Source: Aureobasidium sp. EXF-3400
Taxonomy: Eukaryota; Ascomycota; Dothideomycetes; Dothideales; Saccotheciaceae
Direction: 5' to 3'
Length of the DNA: 64,000 bases
Assembly: GCA_024195585.1 (NCBI GenBank)
Contig: SWBL01000176.1
Location: 1-64,000, forward strand
Shown: positions 48,175 through 58,700 of the stretch, one piece after another
Layout of the letters: each line of letters begins with the position of its first letter
How positions within the stretch are numbered: the first letter of the stretch is position 1
Notes under the pieces: model-generated
Databases searched by the model: none
Told to the model about the DNA's origin: nothing
What the model saw: only the letters and a program-made list of their open reading frames with translations
Translations under genes and position numbers: made by a program

Positions 48175-49617
48175 TTACAACATAGCGACCTCTGCTCTAT
48201 CCTCTGCAGTATTCCTCAAACTCTCAAGCACAGAAGCCAACAACCTTGATCCCCTCTCAACCGCATACCCCATATCCTCATCTCTACTTCCCTGCTCCAA
48301 ACTGCCCACCACCCAAACAGCCGTATCCTTCGCTACCGCGTTTCTGCGGAAGCAAACCCTATACTCGGCATCCACGCTTGCCTTTTTGTTTTGGAGTAAA
48401 CCTGCAGCTTGAATATCTGAGAGCAGAGATGTCGAGTGTGCGTATCCTCCTGCACAAATGATGGTGTCGAAAGCGCTGGAACTGGTGCTGGAGGCGTTTG
48501 TGTGTGTGTTTTTGAGTCCGAGGCGGAGTTTATTGTTGTAAGGGATGAGAGAAGTTACTTCGGATAGAGGGACAATGTTGAAGCGCCAGTCACTTGGGTT
48601 GGGAGTGAGTACGCGTTGGGCGTAGAGGTTCTCGTAGATGGTTTCGATGGTTTGGAGGGAGATCTTAGGGTGGTTGGGGGTGTTGGTAGAGGCAAAGGTG
48701 CTTAGCAGTCGAGGACGCAGTTCAGGTGGATATTGGCTTGTGGTTGCGCCAGAGAGGCAGTTGTCAATAATATCTTGTGTGCTGGAGCTTCTGTTAGAGA
48801 ATATTGTGATTGTAAAGGAGATAGAGATCGGGACTCACAAGGAAGTGTTCTCCTCTGGTCGCAGTGCAGAGTCTGAGATGAACATGGTTGCCCTCACGCG
48901 ATGCAAAGCCCCTGCACACTGCAAATGCTCAAGAACCTCTGCGGCTTCTTGGTCTTCTCCCACGATGGCGATATCCTGATCTTTGAGATTGCGCAACAAA
49001 GGTGCAACTTCAGAAGTGTGCAACACTTTGTCTTTTGCACCCAGCAACGCATCAGGGAGTTTTGGTCGTGAACCAGTGGCCAGAACAACACGTTTGGAAG
49101 ACACAGTGCTGATGTTGCCCTGAGCATCACAAACATTGACTTTCCAGCCATTGATCAGAGACAAGCCACTCTTGACGGGAACAACTCTGGTAGCGGTACT
49201 CGAGTAACGCACCCAACCCCTCTCTACCATTTTCTCCGCAACCCAAGAAAGATAGTTGCCCATAACCAATCTCGTAGGTGCAATATGCGAAGAATTGACA
49301 AACTGCACCAACTGCCTACTCTCAAACAGATAATTCACAAATGTAAATTCGCTGCGAGGATTGCGTGTGGTGATCAAGTCTCGCAAGAAGGAAGTGCGTG
49401 TTGTGTTCTCTGGCAGTACTGATGCAGGTGCCCATTCGAACTTGCTCTTGGACTCCAAGAATAGGACTTTGAGATCTGTTTCTGAGTCTGCGAGTGCGGT
49501 TGCGAGGGAGAGTGCAGTGGTGCCGAAACCTACGACAACGAGGTCGTAGGTCTGAGCAGACGCCGATGCATTGGCAGTCGCAGCCTGGGAAGTAGTCTCT
49601 TGGACTTGAAATGACAT
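48175..49617 (-). CDS. Divergent SidA-like L-ornithine N5-monooxygenase
   Basis: The family hydroxylates ornithine at N5 using FAD and NADPH, the first committed siderophore step. Exons 49617-48839 and 48790-48175 encode 464 aa, against about 500 for Aspergillus SidA. The FAD motif is YDLVVVGFGTTALSLATAL. The block TSFLRDLITTRNPRSEFTF aligns with SFLKDLATLRDPRS of SidA, but the preceding MQ and the substrate-contact lysine are changed (K to R). The NADPH Rossmann motif, usually GSGQSAAE, reads IVGEDQEAAEVL and so has lost its second glycine. The usual ATGY motif reads ICAGGYAHS, and the C-terminal GLSDTLLS motif is absent. The assignment to the family is good; catalytic competence as an ornithine hydroxylase is doubtful. 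The start is the ATG of MSFQVQETTS. Confidence 0.78.
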
Positions 49618-49933
49618 GTTCGCGATCGCAAGCACCTTGGTAAAGATAAACAAAAGATTGATAAGATAAAGAAAGTATGCAAGGAAAAAGCACGCAAGGT
49701 GAAGATCAAAGAAGATCCAAAAGATTGATACAGGGACGAAAGATGATCCCCTCTACAATCAGACTTACTGCTCGGTAGATCATGCAAATCGTACGTCTTT
49801 GTCCTTTCTTACACGACGCACATCTCTCTACCTCCGTTCATCGGCCACACCAGGAAAATGGCATGATTGACACTGCTCAAGACCGAGATGTCGACGATGC
49901 TCGTGCAGGAGAGCCCTGGTACCATCACTTTGC

Positions 49934-49942
49934 ATCTGATAA
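49934..49942 (+). promoter_or_regulatory. Sre-type GATA site, ATCTGATAA
   Basis: Exact consensus match about 320 bp upstream of the SidA-like start. Confidence 0.7.
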
Positions 49943-50215
49943 AATTTTTGTTTAGCCTTTGACACCAGAGACCGACCCACCTGTACCGGTGTCATGCAGG
50001 GTTCATCTCAAGCCATAACGCCCAGAATTTGAAACGGCATTCTCGAGTCAAGCCACCTTCTCGTGTCAGACGAAGGAAGGAACAAGGCGTCCAAGCGAGA
50101 GCAACGACATCGGGAAGGTGTGAACAAGTTGCGGGAAGTGCAAAGGCTGGGCAGCGGTGAGAAAAAGGCCAAAGCTCGCAGGTGCCCCACAAAGATGATT
50201 GATTATCGGTACTCC

Positions 50216-50227
50216 ATCTGATTAGAT
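50216..50227 (+). promoter_or_regulatory. Sre-like site, ATCTGATTAGAT
   Basis: Exact copy of the 12-mer at 40951 and 41054. Confidence 0.55.
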
Positions 50228-50360
50228 TTTCCGCGCCAAGTAACCGATGGTCGTGTGATTGATTACTTTACTCTCGTACCCGTTTGCCCTATGCCCATGA
50301 CCGAATGGGAACTATGTTGCAAGGGCAAAATCTCCGAGTGTGTCCGAAGTGAAAATTTTG

Positions 50361-50372
50361 ATCTGATTAGAT
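50361..50372 (+). promoter_or_regulatory. Sre-like site, ATCTGATTAGAT
   Basis: Fourth exact copy of the 12-mer in the cluster. Confidence 0.55.
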
Positions 50373-50731
50373 CGATCTGGGAAGTTGGAAGGCAGTGTGA
50401 ATGCAGAACTGTGCCATGTGTCAATGATCTGCATTCTAGTCTAAACGCGGCGTCTTTCACTGAGGAGTGGGTATTGTTCGCTTCGTGATGAAAATCGATT
50501 TTCGCCTGGTGGCATTGATGGAGCTTTGTTGCGAGGCGTCCTACGGAGATGGTGGTGATTGATTAGATAATGGCAGGCATCAGATCACTGCAGAGATGTA
50601 GAACACTGTGATGACAGCTGCAGCTCACGGAAGATTGGTTGACATGTCAAGATGTACAGGAGACTTCTCAGCAAAGTAGCTAGCAAGATATGTACATTTA
50701 TCGCTGACCTTTTGTTCGTCTCATCATCTCT

Positions 50732-51856
50732 CTATGCACCTGTGGACTTGTTCAGGTAACCCAGGATTCTCTCGACCAAGAACTTCCTTGCCGGACCTTG
50801 ATCATCATTGCTCAAAGCATGTGATGCGTTAGGCACAACAGCGCTATGTTCAGCATCCCAAATCTCCTTTTCGCCGCCAGCATTGGCTGCCTTGGCCCAT
50901 CTCTCCATCAGACCTGCTTTGTCTACCCACTCAGGCACAGCTTGATCAGCGCCAGAATAGAAAGCGGCCATCTTGTTCTTCAACAACCCTCGCTTCTGGA
51001 TCGTACCGAACGACTTCGCCAACTGCTCGTCACTGAGATCTGAACTAAAGACGTCGTCCTCGGAAGGGTTATGCGGACTTTCTGGGCTCACAAGACTCAG
51101 GAAGCGGCGTGCAGAGAGTGGTGTGTTGGCAGGATAGCCGATTTGATAAGTCAAGTGGATGGGCAGCAGCGCGTCGAAAGTCTGATCTTCTTTGCTGGCG
51201 AACTCTTGTGCCATCTTCACCAACTGCTCATAGTATGCCTGACATTGATCTGGAGTGTTGCCGCGGAAGCCATGCTGGCAGACCAGCTTGATGCATTCTC
51301 TGTCGCTGATAGGTGCTTGCATGATGGCACCATCAAGCGCCAGTCGTTGGAGATGCTTGAGATCTGCGTCGAAAGGAGGGTTTGTGGTGTGAGGATTGGA
51401 TCTCGACAGGTAGTGTAGTACCATCTGACTGCCAGTCGAGTGTCCCATCAACACAATCTTGCCATTATCGCCGAACTTGGATGATTTATAGTCCTTGATG
51501 TATCGTATCGCTTGCGCCAGCTCATCTGTATCTCTGTCGAGGTGGCCAAGTCCCCATGATTGATATGAGGATGTGAGGGTGAGCGAAAAGAGCGACCATT
51601 CTGTTTGCGATAGTACGTGCACCAGATCGGCAGTGTATGATGTTGTTGCTAGTCCGTCACCCAGACCTCCGACGAAGAGAATGCTGTGAGGTTTGCGAGC
51701 TGTATTGGCTGTATACTCGAATGTTGTCAAAGTCTCGGTCTACAGCTCATACATCAGTTGCTGTCACTGAAGCTTGAGGTTCCGAAGACTTACAAAGTGG
51801 TGCAAGATGCCCTGCATACCACCCTTGGGCCAGAACTGGGAGTATTTGCTCATCAT
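50732..51856 (-). CDS. DUF1749 alpha/beta hydrolase, SidJ-type siderophore esterase
   Basis: In Aspergillus the DUF1749 protein SidJ hydrolyses fusarinine-type siderophores, helping iron release and turnover. Exons 51856-51795 region and 51739-50732 (donor GTAAGT after TTT at 51794, acceptor GCTGTAG) encode 356 aa. Residues 1-21 (MMSKYSQFWPKGGMQGILHHF) join to TETLTTFEYTANT. Motifs: FVGGLGDGL as the oxyanion loop, nucleophile elbow MGHSTGSQM with Ser at about 122, and a C-terminal His in NASHALSND; the acid is probably in YSGADQAVPEW. Length and family fit SidJ. Location between the SidA-like and MFS genes mirrors the Aspergillus sidD-sidF-sidJ neighbourhood. A general DUF1749 hydrolase without siderophore activity cannot be excluded. 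Confidence 0.88.
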
Positions 51857-52199
51857 AGTGTGTCGTGACTCGTGAGGGGTACAGTTGTTATGTTCAAAGT
51901 TCACAGTATCAAAACTTGGTGCTGCTGAAGTCAATGAAACACACGTGTACAATTGATACAGTCAACGAGACAAAGTCAAGACACAAGGCAAGCACGACCC
52001 CTCGTGCCGGACTCGACTTACGGCGAAACACTCATCACAACTTACTCCGCTACATGATACCCGACGACATCGGACTCGGGCTCGAGCTCGAAGCTCTGCA
52101 ACATCGCGGCAACAGAAGCTGTGATGGAACCAAAGCAGCTTGGATGAGACCCACAAGCGGCCGGTCTGGTAACCCTTGACCGCTGGCGTTCAACAGAAA

Positions 52200-52208
52200 A
52201 TCTGATAA
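52200..52208 (+). promoter_or_regulatory. Sre-type GATA site, ATCTGATAA
   Basis: Exact consensus match about 345 bp upstream of the SidJ-type start. Confidence 0.7.
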
Positions 52209-52252
52209 AACCGATCAAGGCTGGCTTGCTGGGGCTTGGCAGGGCGCGTCGG

Positions 52253-52261
52253 ATCAGATAG
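52253..52261 (+). promoter_or_regulatory. Sre-like site, ATCAGATAG
   Basis: One mismatch at the last base of ATCWGATAA; the core GATAG still fits HGATAR. Confidence 0.5.
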
Positions 52262-52316
52262 CTCCTTAGCGCGATCCTTCAAAGCTTCGTGGCGCTCAGC
52301 GTTCGCTAACACTCGG

Positions 52317-52325
52317 ATCAGATAA
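52317..52325 (+). promoter_or_regulatory. Sre-type GATA site, ATCAGATAA
   Basis: Exact consensus match with W = A, about 460 bp upstream of the SidJ-type start. Confidence 0.7.
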
Positions 52326-52712
52326 TCTTGTTTCGACCGACCCCTGCACCTTGCTTTGGGGTGTTTTCAACCGACGAGGGGTGCTTTACACCACCAGCAA
52401 ACGCCACGTATATGTGACAATTCTGCCCAGTCTGTTCAATGCCGGTGGTCTGATCGGTCAATTTCTCAGAAGCAGCAAGCGTCGCGAGGAGAATCGAGCA
52501 CAAGGAACGTAGCATGCTTGACAATATTGTTATGCTCATCTATGTATGCTGTGAGATGGTGCAAAAATGACAGGTCGTAAATTGCAATACTTTGAATGCT
52601 AGAGATAACTTTTGCATGATAGTTAACAACAAGATATATTCGTACAAAATCATTCATCCTGTTCGTGATCTGTGGAAATCTTATATGACAGTAGTAGTAA
52701 GCAGCAAGTGAT

Positions 52713-54590
52713 CTAGAACAACACACCCTTGGTCTGAGTCTTTGTGAGCTTGACGTCCTTGATGATGAACATCCATACAAGAGAGGTTGCCATGATGCAA
52801 GTACCAGCGATCAACATTCTGCTTTGAGCGACTGCGTAAGCCTTAATGATGGCTTCGCGAACCGGGTCACCCATGGGGTAGCTGAGTTGTGTAGCAAGAT
52901 CTTCGTAAATCGTCTCCCAGTCGGCGAGCGCATCGGCAGGAAGGTACTTCTGCAAAGCATTGGGTAAAGTATGTTGCCAAACAGCGCCAGAGATACTGCC
53001 ACCAATACCACCACCGATGTTGCCAAAGACATTGAGGAAAGCAAGAGCAGCAGCAGCGTTGTTGTGATCCGATGCGGAAAGGACAGCAACCTGTTGACAG
53101 ATGATCATGGTACCACCAGCGAAAGCGATGAAGACCTGGCACATGATTGTGTATCCCACAGAGAAGCCAGGCTTGCGGAAGTAGATCATCAAACCAATAC
53201 CAAGGATGTAAAGAGGAACGGCGATCCAGAGTAACCAACGGAAGCGACGACTCCCCTTGATAGCGAAACCAACACAGAAGAGCCAAACACCAGAGACGAC
53301 ATCGAAGATGCTGCCAATGTAACCAGCAGTAGCGAGACTAGTTCCGAAGACGACCTGAAGGTAGGAAGTGAAGTAGTCGTACCAACAATAGTAGGAAATC
53401 TGATAGGTGGCATCAATCAGACAAGCACCGATGACGGTTCTGTTGGCAAGAAGTTCCCAAGGAAGGAAAGGAACAGGAGCCAGGAAGCGTTCTGCCAAAG
53501 CAAATGCGATCAAACAGCAGAAACCGATAACAAGCATGACAATGATGTGAGGAGTTTTCCAGTCTTCTTCGGCCGAACCTGCAATGGTAAATGGAAGCAA
53601 GAAGAGAGCGAGACCAGCAGTCAGGAGGAAGACACCGAGCACGTCAAACTCGATGATGTAATACCAAACACTTTGCTTGAAGGTTCTGCCACTTGCAGCT
53701 TTTGGCTTAAGGAGTCCATTCTTCTTAGCCTTGGAGCGGAAATAGCGTAGCAGTCCGAAAAAGGGAAGGACAACACAGGGCAAAACGATACAGAATGTTC
53801 CGTATCCCCAACGCCAATTGGTTGCGTAGAACTGCTCTGCGGCTGCGGGTCCAGCATATGCGGTGATGATGAATGGAGATGAGGTCAGGGCATAAGCCAG
53901 ACCTCTGCTGCGCAGTGTTGAAGTGTCAATGGTGACAACGTCAACGCAGAAGATGAGACCGGCAGATCCAATGGCATAGAAGACCTGAGCCGCACAGTAG
54001 GTTCCAATGCCGTTGCAGGTTGCCGACAGGATCAATCCAAGGAGGAAGAACACAAGCATGATCAGAAGACCAACGGTACGATCCCACAGGTTGAGGACTT
54101 TGGCGAGAGGCATGTAGGTCGCGGCTCCCATGATGGAGGAAATGATGGAGATGACGGGTAGCAAAGAATGCGCTTCGAACCCAGAGGTGATGTACGGCGA
54201 GAGGTTCGAAGTAATGTTGGATTGGAAAGCGTTCACGCAGTAAATGGACCACATGCTAAACGCTCGTGTCAATTCGCGATCATAATCGCCTCGTAGCTCA
54301 AGTGCTTACAGTGCATAAGTTCCGATCATGGAGCTCTTAGTCCAGGACAGTGTGATGGCCTCAGCCTGTGTAACACCAGCTTGAGCATCCTCATTAGGGA
54401 CCTCTTCGCTGGCCTGATCGGCTGTCACTTCGTTCTGTGCATGCTTGGATTCTCCATGAGGAGCGTATCTTTCCGGATCCTGGAGGTGCATCTCTGCAGT
54501 TCCAAATTCCGAAGCAGAAGCAGAGCTAGAGCTACCCTCCTGAGGGTCGACAGAAGATGCGAAGAACTTCCTCCTCAATGCTGAAGGCAT
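52713..54590 (-). CDS. MFS siderophore-iron transporter, Sit1/MirB family
   Basis: A plasma-membrane major-facilitator protein that takes up ferric siderophores by proton symport. Exons 54590-54310 and 54255-52713 encode 607 aa. Residues 1-85 are a hydrophilic, serine/glutamate-rich cytosolic leader. About fourteen hydrophobic segments follow, beginning at SSMIGTYALMWSIYCVNAFQ, which is rebuilt across the intron. Other landmarks are IISSIMGAATYMPLAKVLNLWDR, typical of the Sit1/Mir family loop, and FFGLLRYFRSKAKK in the central loop. The tail is short and basic. Its place next to the SidJ-type and ABC genes suggests uptake of this cluster's product. Substrate specificity cannot be read from sequence. 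Confidence 0.9.
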
Positions 54591-54800
54591 CTTGGTTGTC
54601 CTTTGGACGAAAGAGAAATTATGAAATTGAATCTGTGCTTCAGAGAATAGGACTCTTGTAATAACGACAAAACACTTTCCTTTTTATCTGGAAGGAGTCC
54701 AGCTGAGAAGAATAAATGGGACCATACCACAGGCTCGGGGTCTTGTTGAGGTTTAACGGTACTGGGGGTACCTAGTGCGGGAGGCCAAGGATCAGGGCGG

Positions 54801-54810
54801 ATCAGATTAG
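54801..54810 (+). promoter_or_regulatory. Sre-like site, ATCAGATTAG
   Basis: GATTAG variant of the consensus, about 210 bp upstream of the MFS start. Confidence 0.5.
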
Positions 54811-54987
54811 TATAGATCGATTTTGCGGGCGCTGCAAGACAGCGTCCGCTGCCGCAGACCAGTCATACGACTTCGAGGAATCCGGGTGTGCTCGTAAAAA
54901 GCTGAATCAAAGCCCTAAGCTTCACCTTCCATCGCGCCTGCAAGAGTATACCCGATCCGCTACGAAACATCGCCGGCACATCTTCTG

Positions 54988-54999
54988 ATCTGATAAGAT
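54988..54999 (+). promoter_or_regulatory. Sre-type GATA site, ATCTGATAAGAT
   Basis: Exact repeat of the 12-mer found at 40858 in the NRPS promoter. Confidence 0.7.
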
Positions 55000-55502
55000 T
55001 CGACCAAGGATCAATAGCTAGGGCTCGTACCCGCCGGTGATGGTTGGCACTGATCCTATCAACGTAATTTCGCCGTGTCTGGAAGATTGGGCGGGAATGA
55101 GACGAGGCTTTTTCGGGCGTTGTGTTGGCATTTGATGCTGTCACTCCGGCGTCGGGCCCCACGCGTAGGCGCCGATGGTCCAAGCGCCCGCCGTACCACC
55201 TTGAGTTCATCAAAAGATCATCAAGATTATCTTATCTAGCGCCTCAGCAATGCACAAACGATGTCGCATTAGCCCGTCAACCTCCGATGTTCGTCTTTGT
55301 GATTGACGGCATGCGCTTTCGTAATAGCTCGCTGTGACTGCCCAGCCATTGACATCGGCTAACTCGTATGATTCTCTGACTCTGGGCGGGCTCACTCGAG
55401 GGCTTTGAGGTGCAAAATGGACCCAGACCCACCGGCCTTTTGGCGGTGGCCACGATTCACTCTTTGGTACTGTACATCCTTCGTTCCCCAGTTAGCATCT
55501 TC

Positions 55503-55511
55503 TTATCAGAT
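55503..55511 (-). promoter_or_regulatory. Sre-type GATA site, TTATCAGAT
   Basis: Reverse complement of ATCTGATAA, 193 bp upstream of the ABC transporter ATG. Confidence 0.7.
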
Positions 55512-55703
55512 CAGTCGTTCGAGGTCCAGGCGCACTTTTTTGCTATTGACGAATCCTGCGGACCTTGCCTCATTTTGAGTACCGCACTACGACGGCATTG
55601 ATTCGCCCCGCGTGGATGAATCTGATGATCAAGATCGTTCACGAGTGTTTTGATCACGGAGCATAACAACATTCGCCATACCTCGACTACGAGCGAATCT
55701 GCA

Positions 55704-58700
55704 ATGGCAGGCTTCATCAAGAAGATTGGAGGCTATCCTCGTCTCCTGCTTGCAGGCAATCCAACACCTCGCGACATAGGCACATTGTTACTCGGTATCA
55801 TCAGCTCAATAGCGGCTGGAGTTCCGTTTCCTATCATTGGTATCCTTTTCGGTCAACTGCTGGATGATTTCAATGCAGCTACTTGTGACCAAGCGACAGA
55901 TTCTGGAGATGGCGACCAAGGAAGCATCAACAACACTATCCTGATTATCTTTTACCTGGCCATTGCTCAATTCGTCTGCATTTACGTCCACTTGACTTGC
56001 TGGACTCTCAATGGCGCTCGATTGGCACAAAGACTGCGCGAAAGTTATCTCCAAAATTTGCTTAGGCAGGAGCCTTCGTTCTTCGACAATCTGCCGGCAG
56101 GGGAAGTTGCATCAAGACTTCATGGTGACATCCAGACTATCCGCTCAGGTACTGCTGAGAAAGTTGGAATCTGTCTTTCCAGTCTATCCTTCTTCGTCAC
56201 AGCATACATTGTCGGATTCATCAAGGACTGGAGATTGGCGGCCGAATTGCTCTCTTTGATCCCAGCTTACTTCATCATGTCCATTGTTGGAAGCCATTAT
56301 ATCGAGAAGTACTCTGGCATGGTTTCTGAGCATGCTGCATCCGCTGCATCGATAGCTTCTGAAGCACTTAACAACATCATGGTGGTTCAAGCCTTTGGTG
56401 CTAACGCTCGGTTGGAGAAAAAGTTCTCCGATGCTCTCAGAGCTTCTGAGAATGAAGGCATCAAGAAGGCTACCGCTGTTGGTATCCAAAGTGGTATTCT
56501 GTACTTTGTCGCCTATTCTGCCAACGGTTTGGCCTTTTGGCAAGGAAGCAAGCGTATTGCAGATTCGGTAGAGGGAAAGTCTGGAGGTACCACTGTTGGT
56601 GCCACATTCACTGTCATCTTCATCTTGATTGAAGCTACGTTGCTTCTGAGCCAGGTGGCTCCATTCGTCCATCTGTTCTCGGCAGCTGTCGGTTCTTTCA
56701 ACAAACTTCGTGAAGATATTGATCGCGAGCCGTTGATTGATGGACACACCAGATCTGGCTTTGAACTTCCGCAAGCCGGAGCGGGATTTGAGTTTAAGGA
56801 TGTGTCGTTCACATACCCATCAAGACCTGAGATTACTGTTCTTGATAGAATCAATTTATCTATCCCTGCCAACAAGCACACCGCACTTGTTGGTCTTTCC
56901 GGTAGTGGCAAGTCTACCATCGCTGGTCTGGTCAGCAGACTCTATGATCCCACCGAAGGTCAGATTACATTCAACGGACAAGATGTGCGCACGCTCAATG
57001 CTCGCGATTTGAGGAGCTTCATGAGTCTGGTCCAGCAAGAGCCTTCGCTTCTTGATCGTTCGTTGCTGGAGAATATCGCACACGGTCTGATCAACTCTAG
57101 CGACCTTGAGCATGCCCGATTCAGAGACGTCCTTCTTGGCTCTGATCTTGCAGAAGTCGCTGCTGACATTCGAGATGGAACCGATCTCATGGTTGCTGCA
57201 GAGAAATGTGGTCCTGTCGTTGTTGAGATTGCTACTTTGGCCAAGAGAGCCGCAACACTCGCAGATGCAGATCAATTCATCGTTGCGCTTCAGCAAGGAT
57301 ATGGCACAGTTGTTGGCTCAAGCGGACGTCTTATCAGTGGTGGCCAGAAGCAGCGTGTCGCTCTTGCCAGAGCACTGGTGAAGAATCCCGCTGTTCTCAT
57401 CCTTGATGAGGCAACTGCTTCCCTCGACTCTAGAAGTGAGCAGCGCATCCAGCGTGCCATCAGCAGTATCACCAGTGGAAGAACTGTAATCACCATCGCC
57501 CATCGCTTGGCTACTATCACTGCAGCAGACAACATCATCTGCATGCACAAAGGACACATCCTCGAACAAGGCACACACGCGGAGCTGATGGCCAGTGGTG
57601 GGACCTATGCCGATATGGTCAAGATGCAGACTCTTGGAAACATGTCTGAAGCTAACAATGCGAATGCTGATAACATCAGTCTGTCAGACCGCACTTCGAC
57701 TGGCGACATCGAGATGAAGAGCTCATATGAAGACATAGTCGAGGGTGAGAAAGCAGAACTCTCGGCAACAGAAACACCCGTCAGAGATTCGGCAGATGAG
57801 GAAGAGTCCGAAGAGCTACCAGCGCCTCCAAGATCTCTTTGGGATCTGGCAAAGGGATATGGACCGGCATTGCGGCCACACATTCTATACATCTTTGTGG
57901 CATTCATCGGATCTGTTTGCGTTGGTGGTGCTTTCTCTGGAGAAGCAGTCATTTTTGGTAACACGGTTGGCAGTCTCAACCCTTGCCACAGTGCTAGCAG
58001 AATCCGCAACCGTGGCGATTTCTTTGGCTTGATGTTCTTCATCCTCGCCATCATTGAGTTTTTTGCCAACTTGGTCAGTTGGTGTGGGTTCGGCTGGGTG
58101 TCGGAGAAGGTCGTTTGCACTGTCAGAGTCTTGTCATTCAGATCGTTGTTTGAGCAAGATCTTCAATGGCACCAGTCTGAGGGTCGTACACCAGCTTTGC
58201 TTCTCTCATATATCACAAGAGACGGAAATGCTCTGGCTGGTTTCAGTGGCTCAGTTGTTGGAACACTGTTCTCCATCACTGTCAACCTCATTGCCGCCAT
58301 CATTTTAACTCACATCATTGCTTGGAGGATTGCTTTAGTCTGCTTGTCTCTTGTGCCACTTCTTCTTGGAGCTGGTCTCATGGAGCTTCGCATCCTCGGC
58401 AAGTTCGAAGAGAAACATGAGACTGCATACACCAAGTCGTTGGATATTGGTGTCGAAGCGATCACTTCAATCAAGACTATCGCTTCCTTCTCGCTCGAAG
58501 AAGAGATTTTGCGAACATACAAACGCTCTCTCAAGGGTCCGCGCAAGGATACTCTGAGCGTGACTCTGCAAGCTAGTCTTTGTCAAGCCTTGACATACTT
58601 CCTAGGCAACTGCGTCAATGCTCTTGCGTATTGGTGGGGCTCAAAGCAGATTCTGAACGGCAACTACACGCAAACACAATTTTTGATTGTCGTCTTTTCT

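Larger units (their letters stand above)
49618..50731. promoter_or_regulatory. Promoter region of the SidA-like gene
   Basis: 1.1 kb upstream of the SidA-like gene and downstream of the SidJ-type gene. It has three GATA-type sites (49934, 50216, 50361) and a GATTAGATAA at about 50561. No gene was recognised. Confidence 0.6.
51857..52712. promoter_or_regulatory. Promoter region of the SidJ-type gene
   Basis: 856 bp upstream of the SidJ-type gene and downstream of the MFS gene, with GATA-type sites at 52200, 52253 and 52317. Confidence 0.6.
54591..55703. promoter_or_regulatory. Divergent promoter of MFS and ABC transporter genes
   Basis: A 1.1-kb region between divergent start codons with GATA-type sites at 54801, 54988 and 55503. 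Short frames in it show no conserved product. Confidence 0.65.
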
